NCBI RefSeq assembly: GCF_030816715.1
Contig: NZ_JAUSYH010000001.1
Span: 372,001 to 436,000 of the forward strand
Length of the DNA stretch: 64,000 nt
Reading direction: 5' to 3'
Source: Streptomyces achromogenes
GTDB taxonomy: Bacteria > Actinomycetota > Actinomycetes > Streptomycetales > Streptomycetaceae
Under the pieces are notes generated by a model. It searched no databases. It had not been told where the DNA came from and saw only the letters and a list, made by a program, of their open reading frames with translations. Position 1 is the first letter of the stretch, and the number at the start of each line of letters is the position of its first letter. Positions 51,078-61,347 of the stretch are shown one piece after another. Both the position numbers and the translations under genes were made by a program.

Positions 51078-51267
51078 ATGGCACCACTATGACACCACGC
51101 ACAAGCCGCCAGGCGACACCTACCGGGTCGACGCCACAATTGATGGCGCTGACCTGCACAGACTTGACGGCACCGCCCCTGGGCTACGGTGACACCATGA
51201 GTGCCGACACCTCCCAGGGGGCACGGGGTGACTCCTCATGGCACCAGATGGCACCAGATGGCACCAA
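51078..51267. repeat. Iterated ATG(G/A)CACCA boxes upstream of the RHH gene
   Basis: ATGGCACCA 51078-51086 and ATGACACCA 51089-51097 (11-base period), GTGACACCA 51189-51197, and three tandem copies ATGGCACCAG/G/A at 51238-51267 (10-base period). Helical-turn spacing of short direct repeats is how RHH proteins bind. The wider gap 51069-51617 shows no convincing gene; a plus-strand frame from ATG 51197 is doubtful. Confidence 0.6.
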
Positions 51268-51617
51268 GCCAGTGCGCTGCGGCGTCGTCCCCACCCGGCT
51301 CATCCGCGCATCAGCTCTCCCGGTGAACGTCCGCCACCGGCGGCGGGAGCGCGACCACGACCAGCCGGGCACCCCCTCGAGCCCGGTCGTCGTCACGCCG
51401 CCCGCCGTCCCGACGATCGTCGCCACACCGGTCGACGGCGCCCGGGACGGCTGCCCGGTGACGTGCCGCTGACGCGCCACGGCCGGTCTTGACGCAACCC
51501 TGACGCCGACGTGTGATCCATCCCTCGGCCCGCGCGCCACACTCTGCATACGCTGGTGCCGCCGTCCGGGTGATGGCCGAAACCACACGCCGTACCGCAG
51601 ACCGGGAGAGCACGCCG

Positions 51618-53573
51618 ATGGCCACCACCGAACACCCGCCGCCGAGCCGTCTGCGGGCGTGGATGCTCCAGGGCCTGTCCGAGATGGGCAGGTCCGGCGG
51701 GCACACCGGTCCGCACGCCGCGCCCGAAGCCCCGTACCAGGGCCGGCCCTGGTACCGGGTGATGTGCCTGACCGGCGTCGACTACTTCTCCACCCTGGGC
51801 TACCAGCCCGGGATCGCCGCCCTGGCGGCCGGTCTGCTCTCCCCCGTGGCGACCATCGTGCTCGTCGTGGTCACCCTGGCCGGCGCCCTGCCGGTCTACC
51901 GCCGGGTGGCGGAGGAGAGTCCGCACGGCGAAGGCTCGATCTCGATGCTCGAGCGGCTGCTGTCCTTCTGGCAGGGCAAGCTGTTCGTCCTGACCCTGCT
52001 GGGCTTCGCCGCCACCGACTTCCTGATCACCATCACACTTTCGGCGGCCGACGCCTCGACACACCTCGTCGAGAACCCGCACCTGACCGACACGCTGCAC
52101 GACAAGCAACTCCTGATCACCCTGATCCTGGTCGCGCTGCTGGGCGCGGTGTTCCTGAAGGGCTTCCTGGAGGCGATCGGTGTCGCGGTCGCCCTGGTGG
52201 GCGTCTATCTCTCGCTGAACGTCGTGGTCGTCGCCGTCGGGGTGTGGCACGTCGCCACAGCCGGCCACGTGATCACCGACTGGTCCGGCGCGCTCACCGC
52301 CGAGCACGGCAACGTCTTCGCCATGGTCGGCGTGGCGCTGCTGGTCTTTCCCAAGCTGGCGCTCGGACTGTCCGGTTTCGAGACCGGCGTCGCGGTCATG
52401 CCCCATGTGAAGGGCGACGACGGTGACACGGAGGAACACCCCCGGGGGCGGATCCGCGACACCAAGAAGCTGCTGACGACCGCCGCTCTCATCATGAGCG
52501 TGTTCCTGATCGCCACCAGCTTCGTGACCACCCTCCTCATCCCGGAGAAGGACTTCGAGTCCGGCGGCCCGGCCAACGGCCGCGCCCTCGCCTACCTCGC
52601 CCACGAGTACCTGGGCAACGCGTTCGGCACGGTCTACGACGTGTCGACGATCGCGATTCTGTGGTTCGCGGGCGCCTCGGCGATGGCCGGTCTGCTGAAC
52701 CTGATGCCGCGCTACCTGCCCCGCTACGGCATGGCCCCGCACTGGGCACGGGCCGTCCGCCCCATGGTCATCGTCTTCACGCTCATCGGCTTCCTCGTCA
52801 CCTGGATCTTCGACGCGGACGTGGACGCGCAGGGCGGGGCGTACGCCACCGGCGTGCTGGTGCTCATCAGCTCGGCGGCGATCGCCGTGACCATCGCCGC
52901 CCGCAAGGCCGGCCAGCGGGGCTGGACGATCGGCTTCGGCGTCATCTCGGCGGTGTTCCTCTACGTCACCGTCGCGAATGTCATCGAGCGCCCCGACGGT
53001 GTCAAGATCGGCGCCTGCTTCATCGCCGGCATCATCCTCGTCTCGCTGCTCTCCCGGCTGGCCCGGGCCTTCGAGCTCCGCGTCACCAGCGTCACTCTGG
53101 ACGCGATGGCGGAACGTTTCATCCGGGACATGGCCAGCCGCCGGATACGGTTCATCGCCAACGAGCCCGGCCAACGCGACAAGGCCGAGTACCGCGACAA
53201 GATCGAGCAGATCCGGGCCGACAACGACATGCCGGAGCAGGAGGACTTCGTCTTCGTCGAGGTGACGGTGACCGACCCCTCCGAGTTCGAGTCGGGCCTG
53301 GCCGTACGCGGCGAGGTCCTGCACGGCCGCTACCGGGTGCTGACCCTGGAGTCATCCTCCATCTCCAACGCCCTCGCAGCCCTGCTCCTCCACGTCCGCG
53401 ACGAGACGGGCCGCGTCCCGCACATCTACTTCGAGTGGACCGAGGGCGGCCCGTTCGCCAACTTCCTGCGGTTCTTCCTCTTCGGCCAGGGCGAGGTCGC
53501 CCCGGTCACCCGGGAGGTCCTGCGCGAGGCCGAGCCGGACCGCGCCCGCCGCCCCCGCGTCCACACCGGCTGA
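51618..53573 (+). CDS. APC-family amino acid/cation permease with large cytoplasmic C-terminus
   Basis: 651 residues from ATG 51618 (GGGAGAG upstream). About twelve membrane helices starting with [29 protein letters not shown], where the GxDxxSxxGYQPG pattern resembles the unwound first helix of APC proteins. Residues about 480-651 form a soluble tail ([76 protein letters not shown]) like that of KUP/APC-type potassium or amino acid permeases in actinomycetes. Substrate not determinable. It stands alone. Confidence 0.88.
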   Translation: MATTEHPPPSRLRAWMLQGLSEMGRSGGHTGPHAAPEAPYQGRPWYRVMCLTGVDYFSTLGYQPGIAALAAGLLSPVATIVLVVVTLAGALPVYRRVAEESPHGEGSISMLERLLSFWQGKLFVLTLLGFAATDFLITITLSAADASTHLVENPHLTDTLHDKQLLITLILVALLGAVFLKGFLEAIGVAVALVGVYLSLNVVVVAVGVWHVATAGHVITDWSGALTAEHGNVFAMVGVALLVFPKLALGLSGFETGVAVMPHVKGDDGDTEEHPRGRIRDTKKLLTTAALIMSVFLIATSFVTTLLIPEKDFESGGPANGRALAYLAHEYLGNAFGTVYDVSTIAILWFAGASAMAGLLNLMPRYLPRYGMAPHWARAVRPMVIVFTLIGFLVTWIFDADVDAQGGAYATGVLVLISSAAIAVTIAARKAGQRGWTIGFGVISAVFLYVTVANVIERPDGVKIGACFIAGIILVSLLSRLARAFELRVTSVTLDAMAERFIRDMASRRIRFIANEPGQRDKAEYRDKIEQIRADNDMPEQEDFVFVEVTVTDPSEFESGLAVRGEVLHGRYRVLTLESSSISNALAALLLHVRDETGRVPHIYFEWTEGGPFANFLRFFLFGQGEVAPVTREVLREAEPDRARRPRVHTG

Positions 53574-53589
53574 GCCCGCCGGCGGCAGA

Positions 53590-53619
53590 CACCACGGGAC
53601 CGGTCACGGCCCCGTGGTG
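53590..53619. terminator. Hairpin between convergent permease and reductase
   Basis: CACCACGGG (53590-53598) and CCCGTGGTG (53611-53619) pair perfectly around a 12-base loop. Confidence 0.65.
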
Positions 53620-53638
53620 GACACGTCCGGCGGCGGCG

Positions 53639-54628
<990 letters not shown>

Positions 54629-54890
54629 GCCGTTTCCCAGCCTTTCCCTGCATACTCGTTCATCGTTCGGACGCCACGCGGCCCACGCCCTCATCCATAT
54701 AGCGACGGATTCCACCGCTCGGCATCCTGTGAGAGGTCTGTGCCGCATGGGTTTCGTGAGCCGCGGTGTCCGCGACGCTATGCCCTGGAGCGCACTCCAA
54801 CGCAAGTCCTCGTTCCGGGGATCCCGTCCGGGCCCGGCGCCGCCCCCGCACGATGCGAAACCGCTCTCCGCCCTCCCGGAACCCTTGCTC

Positions 54891-54933
54891 AACCTATCGA
54901 ATCTCGATAGGTTTCCATCGCAACTCGATGGAA
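54891..54933. promoter_or_regulatory. Two adjacent perfect inverted repeats upstream of the DUF2975/XRE pair
   Basis: AACCTATCGA-ATC-TCGATAGGTT (54891-54913, 10-base arms) followed at once by TTCCATCG-CAACT-CGATGGAA (54913-54933, 8-base arms). They share ATCG/CGAT cores and end 9 bases before the GTG start. Likely operators of the XRE regulator encoded second in the operon. Confidence 0.75.
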
Positions 54934-54942
54934 GGACGGGAC

Positions 54943-55428
54943 GTGGGAAAACTGACCGTGCGTGCGCTGCGCGCCGTGCTCGTGGTGGTGCTCGCCGGCA
55001 CCGTGTTCGTCCAGGCGTCCATGGTGTGGGCACTGGCCACCGACCCGGAGGACGGATCCCTCCCGCTGACCCCGCTGCGCGTGCTCACGATCGCGGGCAT
55101 GGTGTCGGTCCAGGTCGCCCTGGTGTGCGTATGGCGGCTGGTGACGATGGTGCGCCGCGGAACCGTGTTCTCCCACTCCGCCTTCCGGTACGTGGACGGA
55201 GTGATCGGCGCGATCGTGGCGGCCGCCCTCGTGTGGTTCGCGGTGACGGCCGTGAATGCGCCCGGCCAGCGGGACGACCCCGGCGTCACCGTCATCATGG
55301 GCGGGGTCGGCGTGGCCATCCTGGGGATCGCGCTCATCGTGCTCGTGCTGCGGATGCTGCTCGTCCAGGCCGTCGCGCGCGATGTCGAAGCGGTTCGGAT
55401 GCAGGCCGAGTTGGACGAGGTGATCTGA
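54943..55428 (+). CDS. DUF2975-family membrane protein
   Basis: 161 residues from GTG 54943, 6 bases after GGAAGGA; ATG 54928 lies inside the second inverted repeat. Four membrane helices ([86 protein letters not shown]) with [12 protein letters not shown] between helices 2 and 3, the signature of DUF2975 (YoaS-like) proteins. Stop overlaps the XRE start by one base; such pairs recur in many bacteria. Confidence 0.88.
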   Translation: MGKLTVRALRAVLVVVLAGTVFVQASMVWALATDPEDGSLPLTPLRVLTIAGMVSVQVALVCVWRLVTMVRRGTVFSHSAFRYVDGVIGAIVAAALVWFAVTAVNAPGQRDDPGVTVIMGGVGVAILGIALIVLVLRMLLVQAVARDVEAVRMQAELDEVI

Positions 55429-55652
55429 TGCCGATCGCCGTCGACATCGACGTGATGCTGGCCAAGCGGAAGATGTCCGTGGGCGAACTGGCGGACCGCA
55501 TAGGGATCACGCCCGCCAACCTCGCGGTACTCAAGAACGGCCGCGCACGGGCGGTGCGCTTCGCGACGCTCGCCGCGCTCTGCGAGGCGCTCGAGTGCCA
55601 GCCGGGCGACCTGCTGCGCTGGGAGACCGAGGACGCCACCGCAGACGATTGA
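55428..55652 (+). CDS. XRE-family (Cro/CI, YozG-like) regulator
   Basis: 74 residues from ATG 55428. A single helix-turn-helix: IDVMLAKRKMSVGELADRIGITPANLAVLKNGRARAVRFATLAALCEALECQPGDLLRWE. This is the YozG-like partner of DUF2975 proteins. The inverted repeats before the operon are its likely binding sites, giving negative autoregulation. Confidence 0.9.
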   Translation: MPIAVDIDVMLAKRKMSVGELADRIGITPANLAVLKNGRARAVRFATLAALCEALECQPGDLLRWETEDATADD

Positions 55653-55906
55653 CGCAGCGACTGACGCAGCGACTGACCGCGGACGGATGACGTGTCCGGG
55701 GCCCCGGCGCGGGACGTTCACGGGGCGGCAGGCCGCGACGCCGGGCCCGGCACACACCCCTCCCGCCCCTCCGGTTGCGTCCCAACTCAGCCAACTGCCC
55801 TGCCAGTTGTGACCGAAAATGCCAGTAACTCCGGCACAACCATCCGTACGCCACGCCCGTCACATAAGGCAGGAGTAATGAACTCCTAAGCACACAAGGG
55901 GGAAAT

Positions 55907-56356
55907 ATGCGCTTCACTCACTCCATGCTGGGCGCCGCGGCGCTGGCGGCTCTGTCGCTGGGCGCCACGACCGCTCTGGCGGCACCCGCGTCCGCCGCAC
56001 CCAACACCACACCCCAGAAGGTCTGCGGAACCGGCTACAAGACCGTGAACTCCGCGGCCGTCGGCTCGCTGGGCACCGTCTACCTGGCCTACAACGCCTC
56101 CAACGGCAACAACTGCGTCGTCACCATCCGCAACAACCCCGGCACCGCCGTGGACATGTCCGCCTGGATCTACGTCCCGGACACCAACGAGGGTGACAGC
56201 GACTACGGGCGCTACACCTCGTACGCCGGGCCGTCCTACGTCATCGGCAAGGGCTACTGCGTCGACTGGGGCGGCGGCATCGACAACACCTACGTACAGG
56301 TGACCGGCTCCAACTGCGCCTCGCTCACCGAGCACCGGACCACCCACACCCGCTGA
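55907..56356 (+). CDS. Secreted SapA-like (spore-associated) protein
   Basis: 149 residues from ATG 55907 (AAGGGGGA upstream). Signal peptide RFTHSMLGAAALAALSLGATTALAAPASAAP. The mature protein has four cysteines (VCGTGYKTVN, NNCVVTI, GYCVDWGG, SNCASL) and the pattern GTVYLAYNASNGNNCVVT, YTSYAGPSYV, typical of spore-associated protein A of Streptomyces. Expected on aerial hyphae or spore surfaces. Just upstream AGGAGT-AATGA-ACTCCT (55871-55887) is a short inverted repeat in the leader. Confidence 0.82.
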   Translation: MRFTHSMLGAAALAALSLGATTALAAPASAAPNTTPQKVCGTGYKTVNSAAVGSLGTVYLAYNASNGNNCVVTIRNNPGTAVDMSAWIYVPDTNEGDSDYGRYTSYAGPSYVIGKGYCVDWGGGIDNTYVQVTGSNCASLTEHRTTHTR

Positions 56357-56611
56357 CCCGTCCGACGCCACCCGGGCAGACCGCCGGCCCCCGCCTCACG
56401 ACCGCCGACCGCACGGTCGAACGAGGTGGGGGCCGTCGGCCGAATTGCCCCGGCGGGCGTCGGGCCCGCCGGCCGCCGGAACGGGCGGCAGCGACTTCCG
56501 GCGTGCACCGGCAGATGACGTCGTCGCCCTGTCGCACCGCCCCGGCCGTATCGACGTGTGAGAGAAGGCGGCAGGTCGCCCGTGGCCGATCTGCCCGGTA
56601 GAAAGGTTCAT

Positions 56612-58873
56612 ATGCAAGGTGCCTTCGCCACGACGGTCCGCCGGCTCCGGTTACGTGCGGGGCTGACCCAGGAAGCCCTGTCCGAGCGTTCCGGCGTCTC
56701 CGTCAGCACGATCCGCGGCATGGAAACCGGCAAACGGCGCAACCCACAGCTCGCGTCGGTACGCCAACTGGCCTCCGCACTCGACCTACGGCCGGCCGAG
56801 CTGGACGAACTGCTGACCGCGGCGGCGGGCGCGGCCGAACGCACGACGATCCCGGTCCCGCGCCAACTACCCGCCCCACCAGCCCCGTTCGTGGGCCGCC
56901 ATGACGAACTGGACCGGCTGGACGCCGCACTGCGGTCCGCTTCGGGTGCGGCGGCCCCCGTGGTCATCACCGCGGTCGCCGGGTCCGGCGGCGTCGGCAA
57001 GTCATGGCTGGCGTTGCACTGGGCGCACCGCAACGCCGACCGATTCCCCGACGGGCAACTCTTCGTCGACCTCAGGGGCTTCAGCCCCGACGGCGACCCC
57101 ATGGACCCGGCCGTGGCGGTCCGCGGCTTCCTCGACGCGCTGGGCGTCGACCCCGGCCGCATCCCCGTCGCCCCACACGCCCAGGCGGCGTTGTTCCGCA
57201 GCCTGGTGGCGGACAAACGGATGCTGCTGGTGCTCGACAACGCCGCGGACACCGCCCAGGTCACTTCACTGCTGCCGGGCGGACACACCTGCACCGTGGC
57301 GGTCACCAGCCGCAACCGGCTGTCGGGCCTGATCACCGGCCACGGCGCCCGCCACCTGCCCGTCGGCACGCTCACCGACACCGAGGCCGATGAGCTTCTC
57401 GTCGCCCGACTCGGCAGCGCCCGCGTCGAAACCGAGCCCTCGGCGGTCGCGGAGCTCGTCGGTCTGTGCGGCGGGTTCCCGCTGGCGCTGAGCATCGTCG
57501 CCGGCCGCGCCCACACCCATCCCCACCTCTCCCTGGCCGACCTGGCCGACGAACTCCGCGACGGCACACTCGACGTACTGGACGACGCCGACCCCGCCGC
57601 GAGCCTGCCCGCCGTGCTCTCGTTGTCCCATCGGGCACTGACCGCCGAGGAAGCCGAGGTGTTCGCCCTGCTCGCGATCGCCCCGGGACCCGACATCGGC
57701 CTGCCCGCCGCCATCAGCCTCACCGGCCTCGGCAGGAGCCGGACCAGGGCCGTGCTGCGCCGACTGGAGCAGGCGTCCCTGGTCGACCAGGACGCCGCCG
57801 GCCGCTACCGGATGCACGACCTCATCCGCCGTTACGCCGCCACCGCCCACCATCTTGCCGACACCACACGCGAGACGGCGCTGCGGCGGGTGCTCGACTT
57901 CTACACCCACACCGCGTACGCCGCCGACCGTCTCCTGGATTCCCACCGCGACCCCATCGAGCTCGCCCCGCCGCTGCCCGCGTGCCGTCCACAGCCGCTG
58001 CCCGACATCCCGGCCGCGATGGAGTGGTTCGACACCGAGCACAGGAACCTGCTCGCGGCCCAGCGCACCGCCGTCGCCCACGCCTTCCACCACACCTCCT
58101 GGCAGCTGGCCTGGGCGCTGTACGACTTCCACTACCGGCGAGGTCACCGCCACGATCAGCTCGGCGTGTGGCAGATCGCAGTCGACTCCGCGGGCCGGCT
58201 GCCCGACTCCGGCGCCCAGATCCTCACCTACCGGCTTCTGGGCCGTGCCCACGTCGTGCTCGGGCACCATCAGGAGGCGATCGCCGCCATGAACCGGGCA
58301 CTCGCCCTCAGCGAGCAGCAGAACGACCGCGCCCTCCAGGCCCAGGCGCACTACACACTCGCGTCGATCTGGCCCGACGGCCGGCGCGCTCTCGAGCACG
58401 CCAGACGCTCACTCGACCTGTATCGCGGACTCGACCAGCCGATCGGCGAGGCCAACGCGCTCAACGCCGTGGGCTGGTACGCCGCACGCCTGGGAGAACA
58501 CGACACCGCCCGCGAGCACTGCCGGTCCGCCCTCGCCCTCTACCAGCAGCACCAGGACGTGAACGGCCAGGCGCAGACCCTGGACAGCCTCGGCTACATC
58601 GACCACCACAGCGGACGGCACCACGACGCCGTCCGGCACTACCTCCAGGCCATGAGCCTCTACCGTGACCTCGACAACACCTACGAGACCGCCGACACAC
58701 TCGACCGGCTCGGTCACACCCATGCCGCACTGGGCCATCGTGACCGGGCTCTCGACGTATGGCGGCAAGCACGGAATCTGTACCGGCGACAAGGACGCGA
58801 TCAGGAAGCCAAGCAGGTGGACCGACAGCTCGACGCACTGAGCCGAGGCGGCCACCCGGACGGCGCCCGCTGA
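56612..58873 (+). CDS. XRE-NB-ARC-TPR regulator (AfsR/SARP-like ATPase architecture)
   Basis: 753 residues from ATG 56612 (GAAAGG upstream). Residues 1-65: XRE helix-turn-helix (FATTVRRLRLRAGLTQEALSERSGVSVSTIRGMETGKRR). Residues about 85-400: NB-ARC ATPase with P-loop AGSGGVGKSWLAL, Walker B RMLLVLDNA and VAVTSRNRLSGL, then GGFPLALSIVAGR. The C-terminal part has TPR repeats (RLLGRAHVVLGHHQEAIAAMNRAL, NAVGWYAARLGEHDTAREHCRSAL, DSLGYIDHHSGRHHDAVRHYLQAM, RLGHTHAALGHRDRALDVWRQA). Codon 14 is TTA, so expression should need bldA. A pleiotropic or pathway regulator of the STAND class. Confidence 0.92.
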   Translation: MQGAFATTVRRLRLRAGLTQEALSERSGVSVSTIRGMETGKRRNPQLASVRQLASALDLRPAELDELLTAAAGAAERTTIPVPRQLPAPPAPFVGRHDELDRLDAALRSASGAAAPVVITAVAGSGGVGKSWLALHWAHRNADRFPDGQLFVDLRGFSPDGDPMDPAVAVRGFLDALGVDPGRIPVAPHAQAALFRSLVADKRMLLVLDNAADTAQVTSLLPGGHTCTVAVTSRNRLSGLITGHGARHLPVGTLTDTEADELLVARLGSARVETEPSAVAELVGLCGGFPLALSIVAGRAHTHPHLSLADLADELRDGTLDVLDDADPAASLPAVLSLSHRALTAEEAEVFALLAIAPGPDIGLPAAISLTGLGRSRTRAVLRRLEQASLVDQDAAGRYRMHDLIRRYAATAHHLADTTRETALRRVLDFYTHTAYAADRLLDSHRDPIELAPPLPACRPQPLPDIPAAMEWFDTEHRNLLAAQRTAVAHAFHHTSWQLAWALYDFHYRRGHRHDQLGVWQIAVDSAGRLPDSGAQILTYRLLGRAHVVLGHHQEAIAAMNRALALSEQQNDRALQAQAHYTLASIWPDGRRALEHARRSLDLYRGLDQPIGEANALNAVGWYAARLGEHDTAREHCRSALALYQQHQDVNGQAQTLDSLGYIDHHSGRHHDAVRHYLQAMSLYRDLDNTYETADTLDRLGHTHAALGHRDRALDVWRQARNLYRRQGRDQEAKQVDRQLDALSRGGHPDGAR
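56651..56653 (+). other. TTA (bldA) codon in the NB-ARC regulator
   Basis: In-frame TTA as codon 14 (RRLR-L-RAG) within the DNA-binding domain. Confidence 0.85.
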
Positions 58874-59021
58874 CGTCACGCTCCGGACACGCCCGGCCCC
58901 AGCGGCCCCCGCGCCCCCTCGACGGAAACTCGGATGCGGGTGCCGCACGGCCACCCTAGGCTGCGCTCGCGGGGTGCGAGACGCCGTATCGAACGTCAGT
59001 GGATCGGAGACGCACGCTTTC

Positions 59022-59744
59022 ATGACCGGCCAGCTGTTCGCAATCTGCTTCAACGCCACCCGACCGTCGGAACTGGCGCGGTTCTGGTCCGGGGTCCTCG
59101 GCTGGGAACCGGCGGGCGGTCCGGACGGCGACATCGCGATCCTGCCCCCCGATCCCGCCGGATTCCGTATCCGTTTCCTGCCCGGCCAGGAGCCGAAGAC
59201 CGGCCAGAACCGGGCGCACTTCGACCTGACGAGCATCGACCCGCAGGATCAACGGCGGACCGTGGCCAGGGCCCTGGAACTCGGCGCGAACCACATCGAC
59301 GTGGGCCAACTCCCGGAAGAGGGGCACGTGGTGCTCGCCGATCCGGACGGCAACGAGTTCTGCGTCATCGAGGCGGGCAACAGGTTCCTCGCCGACACCG
59401 GCTTCATCGGGGCGCTGGCCTGTGACGGTACGCAGGAGGTCGGCTACTTCTGGAGCGAGGCGCTGCGGTGGCCGCTGGTCTGGGACCAGGACCAGGAGAC
59501 CGCGATCCAGTCGCCGAGCGGCGGTACGAAGATCACGTGGGGTGGCCCGCCGGTGGCTCCGAAGACGGGGGCGAACAGGCTGTACCTGGAGCTCGCGCTC
59601 CCCGCCGACGCCGATGGGGAGGCGGAGACGGACCGCCTGATCTCGCTCGGCGCGACGCGAACCGACACCCGTGAGGGCGACGGCGGCCGGCTGCTCATGC
59701 TCGACCCGGACGGCAACGAGTTCGCCCTGCGAAGGCTTCGTTAG
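59022..59744 (+). CDS. Glyoxalase-like (two VOC modules) protein
   Basis: 240 residues from ATG 59022 (GGAG upstream). Two similar halves: FAICFNATRPSELARFWSGVLGWEPAG ... VVLADPDGNEFCVIEAGN, and YFWSEALRWPLVWDQDQE ... LLMLDPDGNEFALRRL. The repeated LxDPDGNEF is the typical end of glyoxalase-like (PF18029) modules. Metal ligands are not complete, so binding rather than catalysis is possible. Confidence 0.88.
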   Translation: MTGQLFAICFNATRPSELARFWSGVLGWEPAGGPDGDIAILPPDPAGFRIRFLPGQEPKTGQNRAHFDLTSIDPQDQRRTVARALELGANHIDVGQLPEEGHVVLADPDGNEFCVIEAGNRFLADTGFIGALACDGTQEVGYFWSEALRWPLVWDQDQETAIQSPSGGTKITWGGPPVAPKTGANRLYLELALPADADGEAETDRLISLGATRTDTREGDGGRLLMLDPDGNEFALRRLR

Positions 59745-59918
59745 CGGGGGCTCCGGGGCTCACGGCGACCGGCCGACCCGGCCGACCGGTCACAGGTGAA
59801 CGGTCGGTGACCTGTCAGCCCGTCCGGCACGTCAGCACGATGGTTCCCGTGACAGCACGTTGTGCGGTGCACAGTACGCCGCTGTCCAACGCCACGTTCC
59901 AGGCGTCCCCCCTGCTGA

Positions 59919-60416
59919 ATGGACCCGCCATGCCCCATTCCGAGAACACCCGCCCCCGTCCGCGCCCGACAGCGCGACGCCAGGCCGGCATCGCCACCGC
60001 GGGCCGCCGCCCTTTCCCTGCTCGGCGCGTTCGCCGCACCGGCCCAGGCGGCCGACGCCGTCGAGCACTACGGCAATGCCGCCACCGGATCCTGCCTCGA
60101 CGACAGCTTCGCCTACGGCCTGCGCGGCTTCGGCTGCAACAGCCAGGACTTCCAGAACTGGCGCGTTCACGTGTGGAACGACGGCACCCGCCAGTTCCGC
60201 AACATCGCCACCGGTCGCTGCCTGTACGACGACGGAGTCACCCTCGACACCCGGTCCTGCAACTCCTCGACCCAGCAGAGCTGGTGGGTGTGGCAGCGCG
60301 GCGGGGGCGCGATCTCCCTCGAGAACCAGGCGACCGGCGAATGCCTGGACGACAGCCAGTTCGGCCTGCGCACCATCGGATGCCAGGCAGGCAACCCGCA
60401 CCAGAACTGGCGGTGA
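59919..60416 (+). CDS. Secreted ricin-type beta-trefoil lectin (N-terminus possibly frameshifted)
   Basis: 165 residues from ATG 59919. The mature part (from ADAVEHYGN) is a ricin-type beta-trefoil: NAATGSCLDDS, QNWRVHVWNDG, NIATGRCLYDDG, TQQSWWVW, NQATGECLDD and a closing HQNWR, i.e. three QxW repeats. The signal peptide core AAALSLLGAFAAPAQA is preceded by an unusual Pro/Arg-rich stretch, while the +1 frame offers MPHSENTRPR from ATG 59930. The true start may have lost its frame near 60000. No ribosome site is obvious. Would bind polysaccharides outside the cell. Confidence 0.75.
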   Translation: MDPPCPIPRTPAPVRARQRDARPASPPRAAALSLLGAFAAPAQAADAVEHYGNAATGSCLDDSFAYGLRGFGCNSQDFQNWRVHVWNDGTRQFRNIATGRCLYDDGVTLDTRSCNSSTQQSWWVWQRGGGAISLENQATGECLDDSQFGLRTIGCQAGNPHQNWR

Positions 60417-60544
60417 CCACCGCCGGCCGAATTCGCGGCGCATCAAGCGCCTCCGGTCCGGCCGGGGGCGCCACCACCGAAGACCGGCCTCCTGGGGGCC
60501 GGGGCGAAGACGGCTGCATCCCACGACATCCGAGGTGATTCACC

Positions 60545-60778
60545 ATGCGTATCCGTAGCGCCGCCGCCGTGACGGCCGCGGCGATGATGCTGGCAGGTGG
60601 AGGCGTGCTCATCGGCTCCGGTGCGGCTCACGCCGCCCCCGCGGCCTGCCACACCGTCGTCCGCTACGTCCCGACAACCGTTCTCCAAACCCAGCAGGTC
60701 TTCGAGAACGGACACTGGGTCACCAAGATCGTCAGAGTGACGGTCATCAGCCCGGTCACCACCGTCGTGTGTGACTAG
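60545..60778 (+). CDS. Small secreted peptide of unknown function
   Basis: 77 residues from ATG 60545, preceded by GAGGTG. Signal peptide RIRSAAAVTAAAMMLAGGGVLIGSGAAHAAP. The mature chain of about 45 residues has two cysteines near its ends (AACHTVV and VVCD) that may form a disulfide, and a Val/Thr-rich beta-like body. No family recognised. A clean terminator follows. Confidence 0.72.
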   Translation: MRIRSAAAVTAAAMMLAGGGVLIGSGAAHAAPAACHTVVRYVPTTVLQTQQVFENGHWVTKIVRVTVISPVTTVVCD

Positions 60779-60825
60779 GGAACGTCTTCGGACGTATCTC
60801 GCCCGGCGTGGGCGCGACGTGAGAG

Positions 60826-60855
60826 AGACCGCCGCTTCGCGGGAGGCGGCGGTCT
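60826..60855. terminator. Hairpin terminator
   Basis: AGACCGCCGC (60826-60835), 10-base loop, GCGGCGGTCT (60846-60855), then TGTCG. Ten perfect pairs; it lies between the convergent small peptide and coiled-coil genes. Confidence 0.75.
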
Positions 60856-60921
60856 TGTCGTACCGGGTCGGAGCAGTCGGTCTGTGCCGTCAGAGGCGAG
60901 GACGGTGACGCGAGTGCCGCC

Positions 60922-61212
60922 TCAGGACCCGTCTGAGGCGTCGGGAGCGTCGTCGGCACCGGCCGCTTCGTCCCGCGCCATCCCGAGAAAGCGCCGAATG
61001 GCTTCGACCGGCATGTCCAGTCCTTCGGACGCGGCGTGCTCGTCGCCGAACACCTGCACCGCCTCGGTGACGGCCACGGCCAGTTCGATCTCAGCCTTGC
61101 GGACCTTGGCCTCGGCCTTGTCCACGGTGTCCACCACCGCGAGCTGGCGGCGCTGCTTCTCCTGCAGCCTCTGCTTGCGGGAAAGGGTCCTGCCGGAGTT
61201 CTGCACAGACAT
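60922..61212 (-). CDS. Small coiled-coil protein of unknown function
   Basis: 96 residues from ATG 61212. A charged helical protein: SRKQRLQEKQRRQLAVVDTVDKAEAKVRKAEIELAVAVTEAVQVF predicts a coiled coil, followed by an acidic tail (DEAAGADDAPDASDGS). No membrane segment or signal peptide. Function unknown; such proteins are common in Streptomyces. Confidence 0.68.
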   Translation of the reverse strand: MSVQNSGRTLSRKQRLQEKQRRQLAVVDTVDKAEAKVRKAEIELAVAVTEAVQVFGDEHAASEGLDMPVEAIRRFLGMARDEAAGADDAPDASDGS

Positions 61213-61347
61213 GATCAAGATCCTAATCGGTGGACCGGGCTTCCCTGAACTCGGCTACTCACGCGCGTCGTCAGGGAAGTTGGTGCACCGCGGGCGGTGG
61301 AGAACCGGCGCTTGCCGTCCACCGTCCCGGCTCTGGATAGTGTGCCG

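Noticed and set aside
51197..51472. Frame starting MSADTSQGARGD with a possible leaderless promoter
   Set aside because: It runs through the ATGGCACCA repeats and then becomes Pro/Arg/Val-rich without a recognisable fold, so the repeats are better read as DNA sites.
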